From the NCBI RefSeq assembly GCF_900115955.1, contig NZ_FOYL01000003.1:405117-469116 (forward strand): a DNA stretch of 64,000 bases, in the 5' to 3' direction. Every line of letters begins with the position of its first letter. Within the stretch, counting starts at the first letter, position 1. This document shows, in pieces, positions 54,378 through 62,369 of the stretch. Source of the stretch: Lentzea waywayandensis. Its GTDB lineage: Bacteria; Actinomycetota; Actinomycetes; Mycobacteriales; Pseudonocardiaceae. The notes below the pieces were generated by a model, which did not search any database, was not told where the DNA came from, and saw only the letters and a program-made list of their open reading frames with translations. The translations under genes and the position numbers were made by a program.

Positions 54378-55967
54378 TCAGAACGGCCAGGTGGCGTTCT
54401 GACCTGCTTCGAGCAAGGGCACCATGCGAAAAGTCGCGTCCGTAAGGCCACCGAATTCGTGGCGATGCGCCTTGCCGGTGGCGTACGCGGCGTTCCGGTA
54501 ACCGCCGAGGTTGAACCCGTAGATCGGCACGTGCCGCGGCACCACGTCCGAGACACCCTGCCCGTAGTACCCGGACATCGTCTGCATGTCCGAGATGATG
54601 AACACGCGGTCGTGCCCCCGGTAGGTGCGCTTCAGCGACCCGACGATGTCGGTGCCGTGCCCGACCTCGCCGATCCGCTTGAGGAACCGGTCGACCTCGC
54701 GGATCACCGACGCCCCGCGCGCGATGTCGTGCCGGAACGTGCCGTCCGCGAAGCCGACGACGTCGACCTGCCCGCCCTTCGCGCCCAGTGCGACGCCGAA
54801 CACCGCCGCGGCCTTGGCCGGGGTGACCTTCGACTTCGCCGAGATCGTGCCGCCCGTCATCGACGCCGAGGTGTCGACGAGGATCAGCGACCGGCCCGGC
54901 AGGGCAGGCAGGTTCTTCAACGACGCCTGAAGCGCCTGATCCAGGGCGTGGCCCCAGCGCAGGCTCGGCGCCGCCTCGTACGCGGACAGGAAGCGGAACG
55001 GGAACTGCCGCGAACGCGCGACCTGGCCGGGGTCGGCCAGACGTGCCGCGACAGCGGCCGCCGCCTCGTCGGACATGCCCGCCTCGTCGAAGTTCCTGAG
55101 GTTGCGGAGAAGAGCCATGTAACCCATCGACGGCGCGAGCGCCTCCCACACCTCACGAGTCAGCGGCCCCTGCAGCCATCCGGCCACGGACTCCCACGTC
55201 ATCCCCGCCTGGCGCAGCACGTCGACCGCGTCCGGGCGCTGGAACAGCGAACGGCGCTGCTCGACAGGCCACGCCATCAGCTCACGCCGTGCCGCGATCA
55301 CGCGCAGCTCGGCGGGAACGTCCGCCTCCGCGGAACGGCGGTGGTCCAGCACGTACTGGAAGAGCGCGCCCTGCCACGGAGCGGTGGCCGAGGGGTGGGC
55401 GAGGTTCAGCACGTCGGCCATCCGGAACCCGCGGGCGTCGCTGTCCCACTTGAGGACCGCGCGCTCGTTGTAGAGGCGCCCGACGGCGTCGGCGATGCCG
55501 CGCTTGATCGGCTTCGGCACGCGCCGGCCGTTCGTGCCGGTCCAGTAGGCCAGGAGTTCGCCCGGCTCGTCGGCGCGCTGGAGCACGGAGTCCACGACGG
55601 CACGGTTGGTGACGCCCGCGTCGGACTCGGCCACGAGCCGTGCCAGCACGAACTCGGCCGCACCGACGAGCGACGCCGTGCGCATGTTCGCCTCGGTGCG
55701 CAGCCACTTGAGCAGGCGCGCGGTCCACACGGGGTCCGCCAAGGCGGTCTCGTGGACGAGCTGTGCGAAGCGGTTGTCGCGCTGACCACCGGACTCGTAG
55801 AAGGTGTTCTCGCCACCCATGTTCGACACGGCGAGCAGGAACAGCTCGGACTTCGCGTCACGCGCGTAGCCGTCGCCACCCTCGTAGGTGCGGCCGGTCG
55901 GTTCCGGCGCCGTGGCGACCGGGCTGGTGCCCGCCGGACGTGCGCGGAAGATGTTGAACTTCGCCAT
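54378..55967 (-). CDS. rsr: Ro60/Rsr ring protein (TROVE and vWFA domains)
   Basis: Bacterial orthologue of the Ro 60-kDa autoantigen (529 residues). Ro proteins form a ring of HEAT-like repeats (TROVE, about 20-350) that binds misfolded RNA in its cavity and Y RNA on its outside; in Deinococcus it guides PNPase in RNA decay. The C-terminal vWFA domain has an intact MIDAS: LILVDTSASMTG, Thr in HGTDIVG and Asp in IISDMQT. ATG at 55967 (MAKFNIF) has GAGGGGGAAAG; an upstream extension is a shadow. Three Y RNA genes lie directly upstream on the same strand, separated by a U-tract terminator. Confidence 0.95.
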   Translation of the reverse strand: MAKFNIFRARPAGTSPVATAPEPTGRTYEGGDGYARDAKSELFLLAVSNMGGENTFYESGGQRDNRFAQLVHETALADPVWTARLLKWLRTEANMRTASLVGAAEFVLARLVAESDAGVTNRAVVDSVLQRADEPGELLAYWTGTNGRRVPKPIKRGIADAVGRLYNERAVLKWDSDARGFRMADVLNLAHPSATAPWQGALFQYVLDHRRSAEADVPAELRVIAARRELMAWPVEQRRSLFQRPDAVDVLRQAGMTWESVAGWLQGPLTREVWEALAPSMGYMALLRNLRNFDEAGMSDEAAAAVAARLADPGQVARSRQFPFRFLSAYEAAPSLRWGHALDQALQASLKNLPALPGRSLILVDTSASMTGGTISAKSKVTPAKAAAVFGVALGAKGGQVDVVGFADGTFRHDIARGASVIREVDRFLKRIGEVGHGTDIVGSLKRTYRGHDRVFIISDMQTMSGYYGQGVSDVVPRHVPIYGFNLGGYRNAAYATGKAHRHEFGGLTDATFRMVPLLEAGQNATWPF

Positions 55968-55985
55968 CGGCTCTTTCCCCCTCAG

Positions 55986-56013
55986 AAAAAACAAAGGGGA
56001 GCCCACAAACCCC
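55986..56013 (-). terminator. Terminator between the Y RNA array and rsr
   Basis: On the minus strand GGGG (56013-56010) pairs with CCCC (55999-55996), followed by TTTGTTTTTT (55995-55986). It starts where the first Y RNA ends, 18 bases before the rsr start, so it can give the Y RNA a defined 3' end or attenuate rsr. Confidence 0.75.
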
Positions 56014-56158
56014 ACACGTGTCCGAGATCAAGGTCGCGGAAGGTACGTAGCTGCTCTGCCAGTTGAGCTACAGCCGGTTTCCCGTCTGGCGGGACTCGAA
56101 CCCGCAACCCGCCCATTAACAGTGGAAGTAACCCTCTGCTTCGCACCGGACACGTGTG
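56013..56158 (-). ncRNA. Y RNA 1 (YrlA-like, with permuted tRNA-like domain)
   Basis: A 12-bp perfect terminal stem (CACACGTGTCCG at one end, complement at the other) closes the RNA. Next to it is the Ro60-binding core: 5' strand GGTGCGAAGCAGAGGGTTAC and 3' strand CCTTGATCTCGGAC, matching the CGAAG...GUUA / CUUGA pattern of animal Y RNAs. The distal part mimics a tRNA in permuted order: T arm GCGGGTTCGAGTCCCGC (56105-56089), an acceptor-like stem CAGACGG/CCGGCTG capped by GAAA (56088-56071), then a D arm (56071-56047) with GCTC/GAGC and loop AACTGGCA. There is no anticodon arm; the Y stem replaces it. Confidence 0.9.
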
Positions 56159-56167
56159 AAGTTGTGT

Positions 56168-56240
56168 GCTCCCGAGATCAAACGCGCCTGCGGTCGATTT
56201 TCAACCCAAATGAAGTAACCGCCGGCTTCGCACCGGGTGC
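56168..56240 (-). ncRNA. Y RNA 2 (short form without tRNA-like domain)
   Basis: Terminal stem GCACCCG/CGGGAGC (six of seven pairs), then the same core: GGTGCGAAGCCGGCGGTTAC on the 5' side and TTTGATCTCGGG on the 3' side. Only about 73 nt in all. The distal segment (ATTTGGGTTGAAAATC) is a small loop, with no T or D arm. A TATAGA box lies about five bases upstream of the predicted 5' end. Confidence 0.75.
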
Positions 56241-56244
56241 GATT

Positions 56245-56263
56245 TCTATACAACCACAGCGCG
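56245..56263 (-). promoter_or_regulatory. Promoter-like box of Y RNA 2
   Basis: The minus strand reads CGCGCTGTGGTTGTATAGA. The stretch GTGGTTGTAT is shared with the box of Y RNA 3. TATAGA as -10 would start transcription at the first base of the terminal stem. Confidence 0.6.
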
Positions 56264-56299
56264 CCAGCGATTTAATTCCGGCCGATGTGGAGTTGTTGG

Positions 56300-56422
56300 A
56301 CGCCCGAGATCAGATCGCGGAAGGTGACGTGCCCACCGAGGTGGGCGAGACCGGCCGAAACCGGCCTCAGGAGTTGAACCTGAGTAATCACCGGAAGTAA
56401 CCCTCCGCTGCGCACCGGGCGC
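56300..56422 (-). ncRNA. Y RNA 3 (with tRNA-like domain)
   Basis: Terminal stem GCGCCCG/CGGGCGT, then the core GGTGCGCAGCGGAGGGTTAC (5' side) and GATCTGATCTCGGGC (3' side). The distal part has a T-arm-like hairpin CTCAGG-TTCAACT-CCTGAG (56384-56366), a short GGCCG/CGGCC stem with a 4-base loop, and a second hairpin GCCCAC/GTGGGC in the D-arm position. The order is the same as in Y RNA 1, but the D arm is less tRNA-like. About 123 nt. Confidence 0.85.
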
Positions 56423-56425
56423 TCA

Positions 56426-56444
56426 CTCATACAACCACGCCGCG
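56426..56444 (-). promoter_or_regulatory. Promoter-like box of Y RNA 3
   Basis: The minus strand reads CGCGGCGTGGTTGTATGAG, with GTGGTTGTAT as in the box of Y RNA 2. TATGAG would be the -10, three to four bases before the predicted 5' end. Confidence 0.55.
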
Positions 56445-56456
56445 CAAAGGGTTTTC

Positions 56457-57107
56457 CTAAGGCGCCGCCTTCACGAGCCGGCGCAGCAGGTAGAACAGGC
56501 CGACCGTCAGCAGGAATCCGACGGCGCTGATCATGACGATCTGCTCGACGGTGTCGGCCTTCGATCCCGCGAACACGTAGGCGGCGCAAATGGGGATGGT
56601 CCCGACGAGGGTGAACGACATGAACGTCCGGAACGACACCCTGGACACCCCTGCGGACACCGACACCGTCTCGGCCATCATCGGAATGCCGCGCGCCACT
56701 CCGAAGAACCAGGGACCGAACTGGCGGCCCCATCGCCGCATTTCGGTCAGCTCCTCGATGGTGACCACCCGGCGCACGAGCCACGGGCCCGCGAACCGCC
56801 CCAGGGCGTACCCTGCGGCAGAGGAACCCAGGGATCCGATGATCGCGAGTGCCAGTCCCAAGGGCAGGCCGAGTGCCGTCCCCGCCAGCACGATGAGCGG
56901 AGTGGACGGCACGGGCAGCAGCACGTCCACGACGAGCAGGGCGAAGATCGCCGCCGCCGCCCACACCGGGTCGATGCCGCGCACCCACGACACGACCCCT
57001 TCGAAGTCGATGAGGTCCAGTGCCTCGAACACGATCCAGCTCAGCAGAACGAAGCCGAGCACGACGGCCGGTATCCACTTCCACCGAACGCCCGTCTCAT
57101 AACTCAT
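56457..57107 (-). CDS. DedA/VTT-domain membrane protein
   Basis: A 216-residue integral membrane protein of the DedA/SNARE-associated (VTT) family, thought to act in lipid (C55-P, phospholipid) translocation. It has about five hydrophobic segments and the typical FARGIPMMAETVSVSAGVSRVSFRTF region, including the conserved basic residue and Gly/Pro loop. Start is the ATG at 57107 (MSYETGVRWKW); the reading upstream to 57251 overlaps the divergent gene. It ends about 35 bp before the Y RNA 3 gene on the same strand. Confidence 0.88.
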   Translation of the reverse strand: MSYETGVRWKWIPAVVLGFVLLSWIVFEALDLIDFEGVVSWVRGIDPVWAAAAIFALLVVDVLLPVPSTPLIVLAGTALGLPLGLALAIIGSLGSSAAGYALGRFAGPWLVRRVVTIEELTEMRRWGRQFGPWFFGVARGIPMMAETVSVSAGVSRVSFRTFMSFTLVGTIPICAAYVFAGSKADTVEQIVMISAVGFLLTVGLFYLLRRLVKAAP

Positions 57108-57177
57108 CGGGTGATGGTCGCCCACGTCGATCCGCCGGACAATCCGCCAGTGGCGCAGGTTCCGCGAAGGGACACAC

Positions 57178-57582
57178 ATGAGTGACGATCTCGTGCCGTT
57201 TCTGGGGCACTGGGTGCTCGACCCGGCACGCTCCGCGTACACCGGCGGCAATCCGCCCCGAAGCGGTCACCACGACCTGCGGCTGGAGGGCGACCGGCTG
57301 ATCGTGAGCATCGAGGGCGTGCTGGGGTCCGGTGATCCCATCCGCACCGGGTACACATTGGACCTGTGGCACGACACGCCGATGAGCGTCGGCAAGGTCG
57401 ACCGCGTGCGCACGGTGGTGGAGCCCAGGAGGTTCTGCACGATCGCCTACGCGGGCGCGCAAGCGGTTGCGCGCTCATGGCGGATCCTCGGCCACCTCAA
57501 CGAGATGACGATCGTCCAGTCCGCACCTGATCAGTTCGGTGTGTGGCGTGACGACGTTTCGGTCTACCGCAGGCAGTTCTAG
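57178..57582 (+). CDS. Hypothetical protein
   Basis: A 134-residue protein starting MSDDLVPFLGHWVLDPARSA. Predicted to be beta-rich, perhaps a small calycin/lipocalin-like barrel (an opening FLGHW resembles FxGxW), but no specific family is recognised. ATG at 57178 has AAGGGA. It is divergent from the dedA gene and overlaps the convergent UbiB-like gene by 4 bp. Confidence 0.75.
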   Translation: MSDDLVPFLGHWVLDPARSAYTGGNPPRSGHHDLRLEGDRLIVSIEGVLGSGDPIRTGYTLDLWHDTPMSVGKVDRVRTVVEPRRFCTIAYAGAQAVARSWRILGHLNEMTIVQSAPDQFGVWRDDVSVYRRQF

Positions 57583-59456
57583 GAACGCGGTCTGAACACT
57601 GCCACAACAACGCGCAAACCCAGCAGCACGCTGATGATCAGCAGGTTGTAGCCGAACACCTGGTACAGCCCGATGTCCGCCGCGACCGAAGGCCCGCCGG
57701 AGGAGCCGAGCAGCAACACCGCCATCACGCCCGCCGTCGCGCCCAGCGCGGTCAGCATGACCTGGTGCAGCAGGCCGGTGATGAACGACCGGTCGCGTTC
57801 GTCGGCGAACAGCCTCATCGACATGCTCAGGCGGCCCTGCTCCATCGCCCCGGTGATCCGGTCGATCCGCCGCGGCAACCGGCGCAGCATCGGCAGCACG
57901 GCCTGGAGCTCCTCGGTCATGGTCCGCTTCACCGACTCCGGGGTTAGCCGTTCGGAGATCTGCTCGGCGGCGAACGACCGCGACTCCACGACGATGTTGA
58001 AGCCCGGTGCGAGCACCGCCAGCGTGCCCTCCAGCGTCGCCAGGGCGCGGAACACCGCCGCGATCTCCGGCGGGATGCTCAGGCCGAACCGCGACACGAT
58101 CAGGAACAGGTCGCCGAACATCTCGACGTCCGGACGCATGCCCGCGCCGAGGTGCCGGGCCATGAACTGGCCGAGCGAACGCTCCAGCCGTTGCTCGTCG
58201 ATGTCCTCCGGCCGTGAGGTGAGCTCCAGCAACGCGTCCGTGAGGCTCGCCGGGTCGCTGCGGTCGATCGCGAGCAGCAGTCGTTGCAACGCCGAGCGCA
58301 GCGCGGAGTCGATCCGCCCGACCGAGCCGAAGTCGAGCAGGCCGAGGCGTCCGTCGGCCAGCAGCAGCACGTTGCCGGGGTGGGGGTCGGCGTGGAAGAC
58401 GCCGTCCAGCATCACCTGGCGCAGCACGAACCGCAGCAGCGTCCGCGCGAGCCCCACGTCCTCCGAGGCGCCGCGCAACGGCACGCCGTCGAGCCGGTCC
58501 ATGACGAGCACCCGCGAGGTCGACAGGTGGACGTGAGGCAGTCCTACGGACGAGTCCGACGCCGCCGCCACGGCCGTGATGTTGCGCGCCTCGATCTTGA
58601 AGTCGAGCTCCTCGCGCAACGCCGCCGCGAACCCCGCCGCCAGATCGCGGACGCCCAGCGCGGCACCCCACCGCGTGCGCTGGAGCGTCTCGGCGAGGCG
58701 GGCGACGATGTCCAGATCGCCCTCGGCCGTCGCCCGGACGTCCGGCCGTTGCACCTTCACGACGACCTCGGCGCCGGACTTCAGCACGGCCCGGTGCACC
58801 TGCGCGATCGAGGCGGCGGCCAGCGGTTCGGGATCGACCTCGCGGAACGCGTCGAGCCCGACCTCGGCGTCGAGCACCGCCCTGACCTGGTCCCACTTCG
58901 CCGGCGGCACCTTGTCCTGAAGCAGGCTCAGTTCGTCGACGAAGTCCTGCGGCACCAGGTCGGCGCGCGTCGACAGCACCTGCCCGAGCTTCACGAACGT
59001 CACGCCCGCGTCCTGCAACGCGAGCCGCAGCGACCGCGCGAGCCCCGTGGAGGTCCGCTCGCGGCCGCGCAGGTAGGGCCCCAGGCCGTGCCGGAACGCG
59101 ATCGCGGTGATCCGAGAGTACCGCCGGGTCCGCGCGATCCGGCGCCGCGCCATGCCCCACCACTCGGTGAGCGGCGGGATCGAGCCGGTCGGCACGATGA
59201 TCTCCGCGAACGCCAGCAGGCCGATCACCGCGAGGATCGCCAGTCCCAGTTGGAGCGTCACCAGCCCGGCAGAGGGCTCCGCGGTGGTCTCTCCGAAGGC
59301 GCTCGACGCGATCGAGATCGCCATCAGGCACGCCAGCGCCGTGCGGATCAGGCCGATGTGCAGGCCGAGGATGCGCCGCGCGGCCAGGGACATGCCCAGG
59401 ACCAGCAGCAGGAACGTGATCGGGAAGCCGATCGTGTAGACGAGGAAGTCCCCCAT
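57579..59456 (-). CDS. ABC1/UbiB-family atypical kinase
   Basis: A 625-residue membrane-associated ABC1 kinase. The family-specific KxGQ motif is in FVKLGQVLSTR, the Ala-rich loop in AAASIAQVH, the catalytic Lys in VVVKVQRP, the ExD in EELDFKIEARN, the catalytic loop in HADPHPGN and the metal-binding LLDFGSVG. Three TM segments precede the kinase and two follow it. UbiB-like proteins support quinone (here menaquinone) or lipid metabolism as ATPases. Start is the ATG at 59456. Confidence 0.93.
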   Translation of the reverse strand: MGDFLVYTIGFPITFLLLVLGMSLAARRILGLHIGLIRTALACLMAISIASSAFGETTAEPSAGLVTLQLGLAILAVIGLLAFAEIIVPTGSIPPLTEWWGMARRRIARTRRYSRITAIAFRHGLGPYLRGRERTSTGLARSLRLALQDAGVTFVKLGQVLSTRADLVPQDFVDELSLLQDKVPPAKWDQVRAVLDAEVGLDAFREVDPEPLAAASIAQVHRAVLKSGAEVVVKVQRPDVRATAEGDLDIVARLAETLQRTRWGAALGVRDLAAGFAAALREELDFKIEARNITAVAAASDSSVGLPHVHLSTSRVLVMDRLDGVPLRGASEDVGLARTLLRFVLRQVMLDGVFHADPHPGNVLLLADGRLGLLDFGSVGRIDSALRSALQRLLLAIDRSDPASLTDALLELTSRPEDIDEQRLERSLGQFMARHLGAGMRPDVEMFGDLFLIVSRFGLSIPPEIAAVFRALATLEGTLAVLAPGFNIVVESRSFAAEQISERLTPESVKRTMTEELQAVLPMLRRLPRRIDRITGAMEQGRLSMSMRLFADERDRSFITGLLHQVMLTALGATAGVMAVLLLGSSGGPSVAADIGLYQVFGYNLLIISVLLGLRVVVAVFRPRS

Positions 59457-59560
59457 GATCGAAGCCTAGGCCCTCTTGACTGAGACCGTGTCGTCACGAA
59501 AGATCCGATGAATCGCCGCCCGCGTTGACCTGACCGCACAGCGAAGTGAGGTGCCTGACA

Positions 59561-61828
59561 GTGGTCGAACTCAACCGACGCACGGTCATCGGAGGCGCTC
59601 TAGCAGGGGTAGCGGGTAGTGCGCTGCTCTCTGGGAGTGCGTTCGCGGGTGATGGATTCAGTTGGAAAGACTTCATCGGGTCATCCGATCTCATCTGGAA
59701 GAAGATGCCCGCGACCTGGTTCGAGGGCCCGTTCCTCGGCAACGGCTACCTCGGCTCCGGCATCTACGCCGAGCCGGGCGCCAACGCCGTCAGGTTCAAC
59801 GTCCAGCACTCCCAGGTGCAGGACCACCGGCCGGAGTTCGGGGCGCTGTTCGGCCTCGCCCGGCTGCCCATCGGCTACTTCACGCTCGAACCCGTCGGCG
59901 CGATCACCGGTGTCGACCTGCGGCTGGACCTGTGGAACGCCGAACTGTCCGGCACGATCACGACGGCCGCGGGCAGCCTGCGCGTCAGGGCGTTCATCCA
60001 CACCCGTCGCGACCTCTACGCGATCGACGTCCAGGCCAGCGAAGGTGAGCGGGCGTTCAAGTGGGTCTTCCACCCGCTCAAGGCGATCAGCCCGCGCACC
60101 GACCCGAAGTGGGGCCGCCAGCCACCTGCCGGATTCACCGACAACCCGCCCGTGCAGCTCACCAGCGCCGGTGACGTGCAGTTGGCCGTGCAGCCGTTGA
60201 ACGCGGGCGGCGAGCACGTGACGGCGTGGCGCGAGGTCGCTCACGGCACCCGGCGGACGCTCTTCACCAGCGTTGCCTGGTCGCATCCGACGAAAACGGC
60301 TGTGCGCAAGGCGATCGGGAACGTCCGGTGCGGCTCGATCGACGGGCTCGCTGTCGAGCATCGGCTGTGGTGGCACGACTTCTACCGCAAGAGCTTTCTG
60401 TCCATTCCGGACAAGCGGTTGCAGGCGTTCTACTGGATCCAGCTCTACAAGTTCGCCTCGGCGGCCCGCAAGGAGGCGCCCGCGATCGCGACCTGCGGGC
60501 CGTGGCTCGAGAACACGCCGTGGCCCAACACGTGGTGGAACCTCAACGTGCAGCTGGAGTACTGGCTGATCCACGGTTCCAACCACGTCGAGTTCGACGC
60601 CGTCACCTACTCCGTCGACAGATACCGCGACGTGCTGGTGGAACAGGTGCCGGCCGAGTACCGGCACGACTCCGCCGGCATCCCGCGCACCACCGACACC
60701 GTGCTGAACAACGGCGCGGGCATCGGCAACTCCGGTTACGGCGTGGGCATTCCCGGCAAGGACGTGCCGACGCCCGAGGTCGGCAACCTGACCTGGACGC
60801 TGCACAACGTCTGGCTCACCTACCGGCACACGATGGACGACCGCGTGCTGCGGGGCGTGCTGTTCCCGTTGCTGCGCAGGGCCGTCAACTACTACTTCCA
60901 CTTCCTGACCAAGGGCTCGGACGGGAAGTGGCACCTGCCGATCACGTTCTCGCCCGAGTACGGGGTGAACGCGCCGGACTGCAACTACGACCTCGCGTTG
61001 ATCCGATGGGGCTGCCAGACGTTGCTGGAGTCCGCGAAGTCGTTGCGCGTCAACGATCCGCTGATCCCGCGATGGCAGGACACGCTCGCCAACCTCACGC
61101 CGTACCCGGTGGACGTCAACGGGTACATGATCGGCGCGGGGGTGCCGTTCGCGAAGTCGCACCGGCACTACTCGCACCTTCTGCAGATCTATCCGCTGTA
61201 CGAGGTCACTTGGGAGGATCCTGGGAAGCGGCAGCTCATCGAGACGTCGCTGAACCACTGGATCAGCTTCGAAGGCGCGTTGCAGGGCTACACGTTCACG
61301 GGAGCCGCGTCGATCAGCGCGCAGATGTTGCGCGGGGACAAGGCGGACTACTACCTCGGTGAGCTGATGCGGCGGTACATCAAGCCCAACACGATGTACC
61401 AGGAGTCCGGCCCGGTCATCGAAACGCCGTTGAGTGCCGTGCAGTCGATGTACGACATGCTCTGTCAGAGCTGGGGTGGCGTGATCCGCGTCTTTCCCGC
61501 GGTGCCGTGGCCGGACATCTCGTTGGACAACTTCCGGACGCAGGGCGCGTTCCTGCTCTCGGCGTCACGGCAGAACGGCGTCACGCGGTGGATCAAGCTG
61601 CGCAGTGAGGCCGGCGCGCCTTGCGTTGTGCGCACGGACATCAAGGATCCGGTCGTGCGCGACTCGCGTGGCCGGCCGAAGCGGTTCTCGGTGCTGGCCA
61701 ACGGAGATCTGCGCATCGAACTGCGACGCGGTGAGGAAGCTGTCGTTCACCGCAACGGAGACAAGCCTGATCTGAAGGTTGGACCGGTGGGCGGATCACC
61801 GGTTCCGTCGTGGGGGCTTCCTGCCTAG
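59561..61828 (+). CDS. Secreted glycoside hydrolase, GH95-like
   Basis: A 755-residue exported enzyme. It has a Tat signal (ELNRRTVIGGALAGVAGSAL..AFA), an N-terminal beta-sandwich with PATWFEGPFLGNGYLGSGIY, then an (alpha/alpha)6 barrel. WNLNVQLEYW carries the paired Asn of GH95, FSPEYG the expected acid Glu, and KSHRHYSHLLQIYPLYE the family HRHxSHL block. GH95 members are alpha-L-fucosidases or galactosidases; the substrate here is open. GTG 59561 has GAGG about nine bases upstream; GTG 59546 is an alternative. Confidence 0.85.
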   Translation: MVELNRRTVIGGALAGVAGSALLSGSAFAGDGFSWKDFIGSSDLIWKKMPATWFEGPFLGNGYLGSGIYAEPGANAVRFNVQHSQVQDHRPEFGALFGLARLPIGYFTLEPVGAITGVDLRLDLWNAELSGTITTAAGSLRVRAFIHTRRDLYAIDVQASEGERAFKWVFHPLKAISPRTDPKWGRQPPAGFTDNPPVQLTSAGDVQLAVQPLNAGGEHVTAWREVAHGTRRTLFTSVAWSHPTKTAVRKAIGNVRCGSIDGLAVEHRLWWHDFYRKSFLSIPDKRLQAFYWIQLYKFASAARKEAPAIATCGPWLENTPWPNTWWNLNVQLEYWLIHGSNHVEFDAVTYSVDRYRDVLVEQVPAEYRHDSAGIPRTTDTVLNNGAGIGNSGYGVGIPGKDVPTPEVGNLTWTLHNVWLTYRHTMDDRVLRGVLFPLLRRAVNYYFHFLTKGSDGKWHLPITFSPEYGVNAPDCNYDLALIRWGCQTLLESAKSLRVNDPLIPRWQDTLANLTPYPVDVNGYMIGAGVPFAKSHRHYSHLLQIYPLYEVTWEDPGKRQLIETSLNHWISFEGALQGYTFTGAASISAQMLRGDKADYYLGELMRRYIKPNTMYQESGPVIETPLSAVQSMYDMLCQSWGGVIRVFPAVPWPDISLDNFRTQGAFLLSASRQNGVTRWIKLRSEAGAPCVVRTDIKDPVVRDSRGRPKRFSVLANGDLRIELRRGEEAVVHRNGDKPDLKVGPVGGSPVPSWGLPA

Positions 61829-61834
61829 AGCGTT

Positions 61835-61875
61835 GCCGGTGTTCCAGCACGACGGCGGTGCGCTGGAACACCGGC
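61835..61875. terminator. Bidirectional terminator between GH95-like gene and SSI
   Basis: GCCGGTGTTCCAGC (61835-61848) is perfectly complementary to 61862-61875, with a 13-base loop. It begins seven bases past the GH95-like stop and ends 11 bases before the SSI stop. Confidence 0.85.
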
Positions 61876-61886
61876 GAACGCGGCCT

Positions 61887-62282
61887 TTAGAAGTCGAAGA
61901 CCTTGCCGGTGAACGCGCGCATGACGCACGGGTTCGAGAACACCTGCTGGAAGTCGACCCTCTTGGTGCGCCACTTGCCGCGCAACGTCGCCTTGACGGG
62001 GTTCAGCTCCATCGTGCACATCGCGCCGGTCTCTTTCATTCTGCGGAAGTCGCCTTCGACGGGCAGGAGCTGGTCGCACGCCGTTTCGGCGTTCTTGTGC
62101 AGTCCGCCTGCGGGTTCGCAGTTCAGCTGCGTGGTGCTGAGTGTGCCCATCTCCGGCTGCACCGACAGCACCAGGCCGGATGCGGGAAGGAGAGGCGCTG
62201 TCAGGGGTGCCGCCTGGGCCGTCGCGGGGACGAGCGGTGCGGCGAGCGCGAGACAGGCAAACAGAAGTCGGGTCCTTGCCAT
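61887..62282 (-). CDS. SSI-type (I16) secreted subtilisin inhibitor
   Basis: A 131-residue exported protein with a signal peptide (ARTRLLFACLALAAPLVPATAQA) and the Streptomyces subtilisin inhibitor fold: LNCEPAGGLHKNAETACDQL, then the reactive-site loop CTMELNPV and VFSNPCVMRAFTGKVFDF. By alignment with SSI (CPMVYDPV) the P1 residue is Met and P1' is Glu. The four Cys make the two usual disulfides. Start is the ATG at 62282 after a weak SD. It could control the strain's own secreted subtilases, two of which are encoded at 25.9-29.4 kb. Confidence 0.9.
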   Translation of the reverse strand: MARTRLLFACLALAAPLVPATAQAAPLTAPLLPASGLVLSVQPEMGTLSTTQLNCEPAGGLHKNAETACDQLLPVEGDFRRMKETGAMCTMELNPVKATLRGKWRTKRVDFQQVFSNPCVMRAFTGKVFDF

Positions 62283-62369
62283 GCCAACACTCTGGCGCGG
62301 CAAGGACCCGGAATTCCATTCAACCGAGCGGTAACACCAGATCGTGTAAACCGCCGAAAGTGCGTGCAA

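Noticed and set aside
56047..56105. A tRNA gene (T-arm and D-arm sequences are clear)
   Set aside because: The T arm precedes the D arm, the acceptor stem is closed by GAAA, and there is no anticodon arm. It is part of Y RNA 1, not a functional tRNA.
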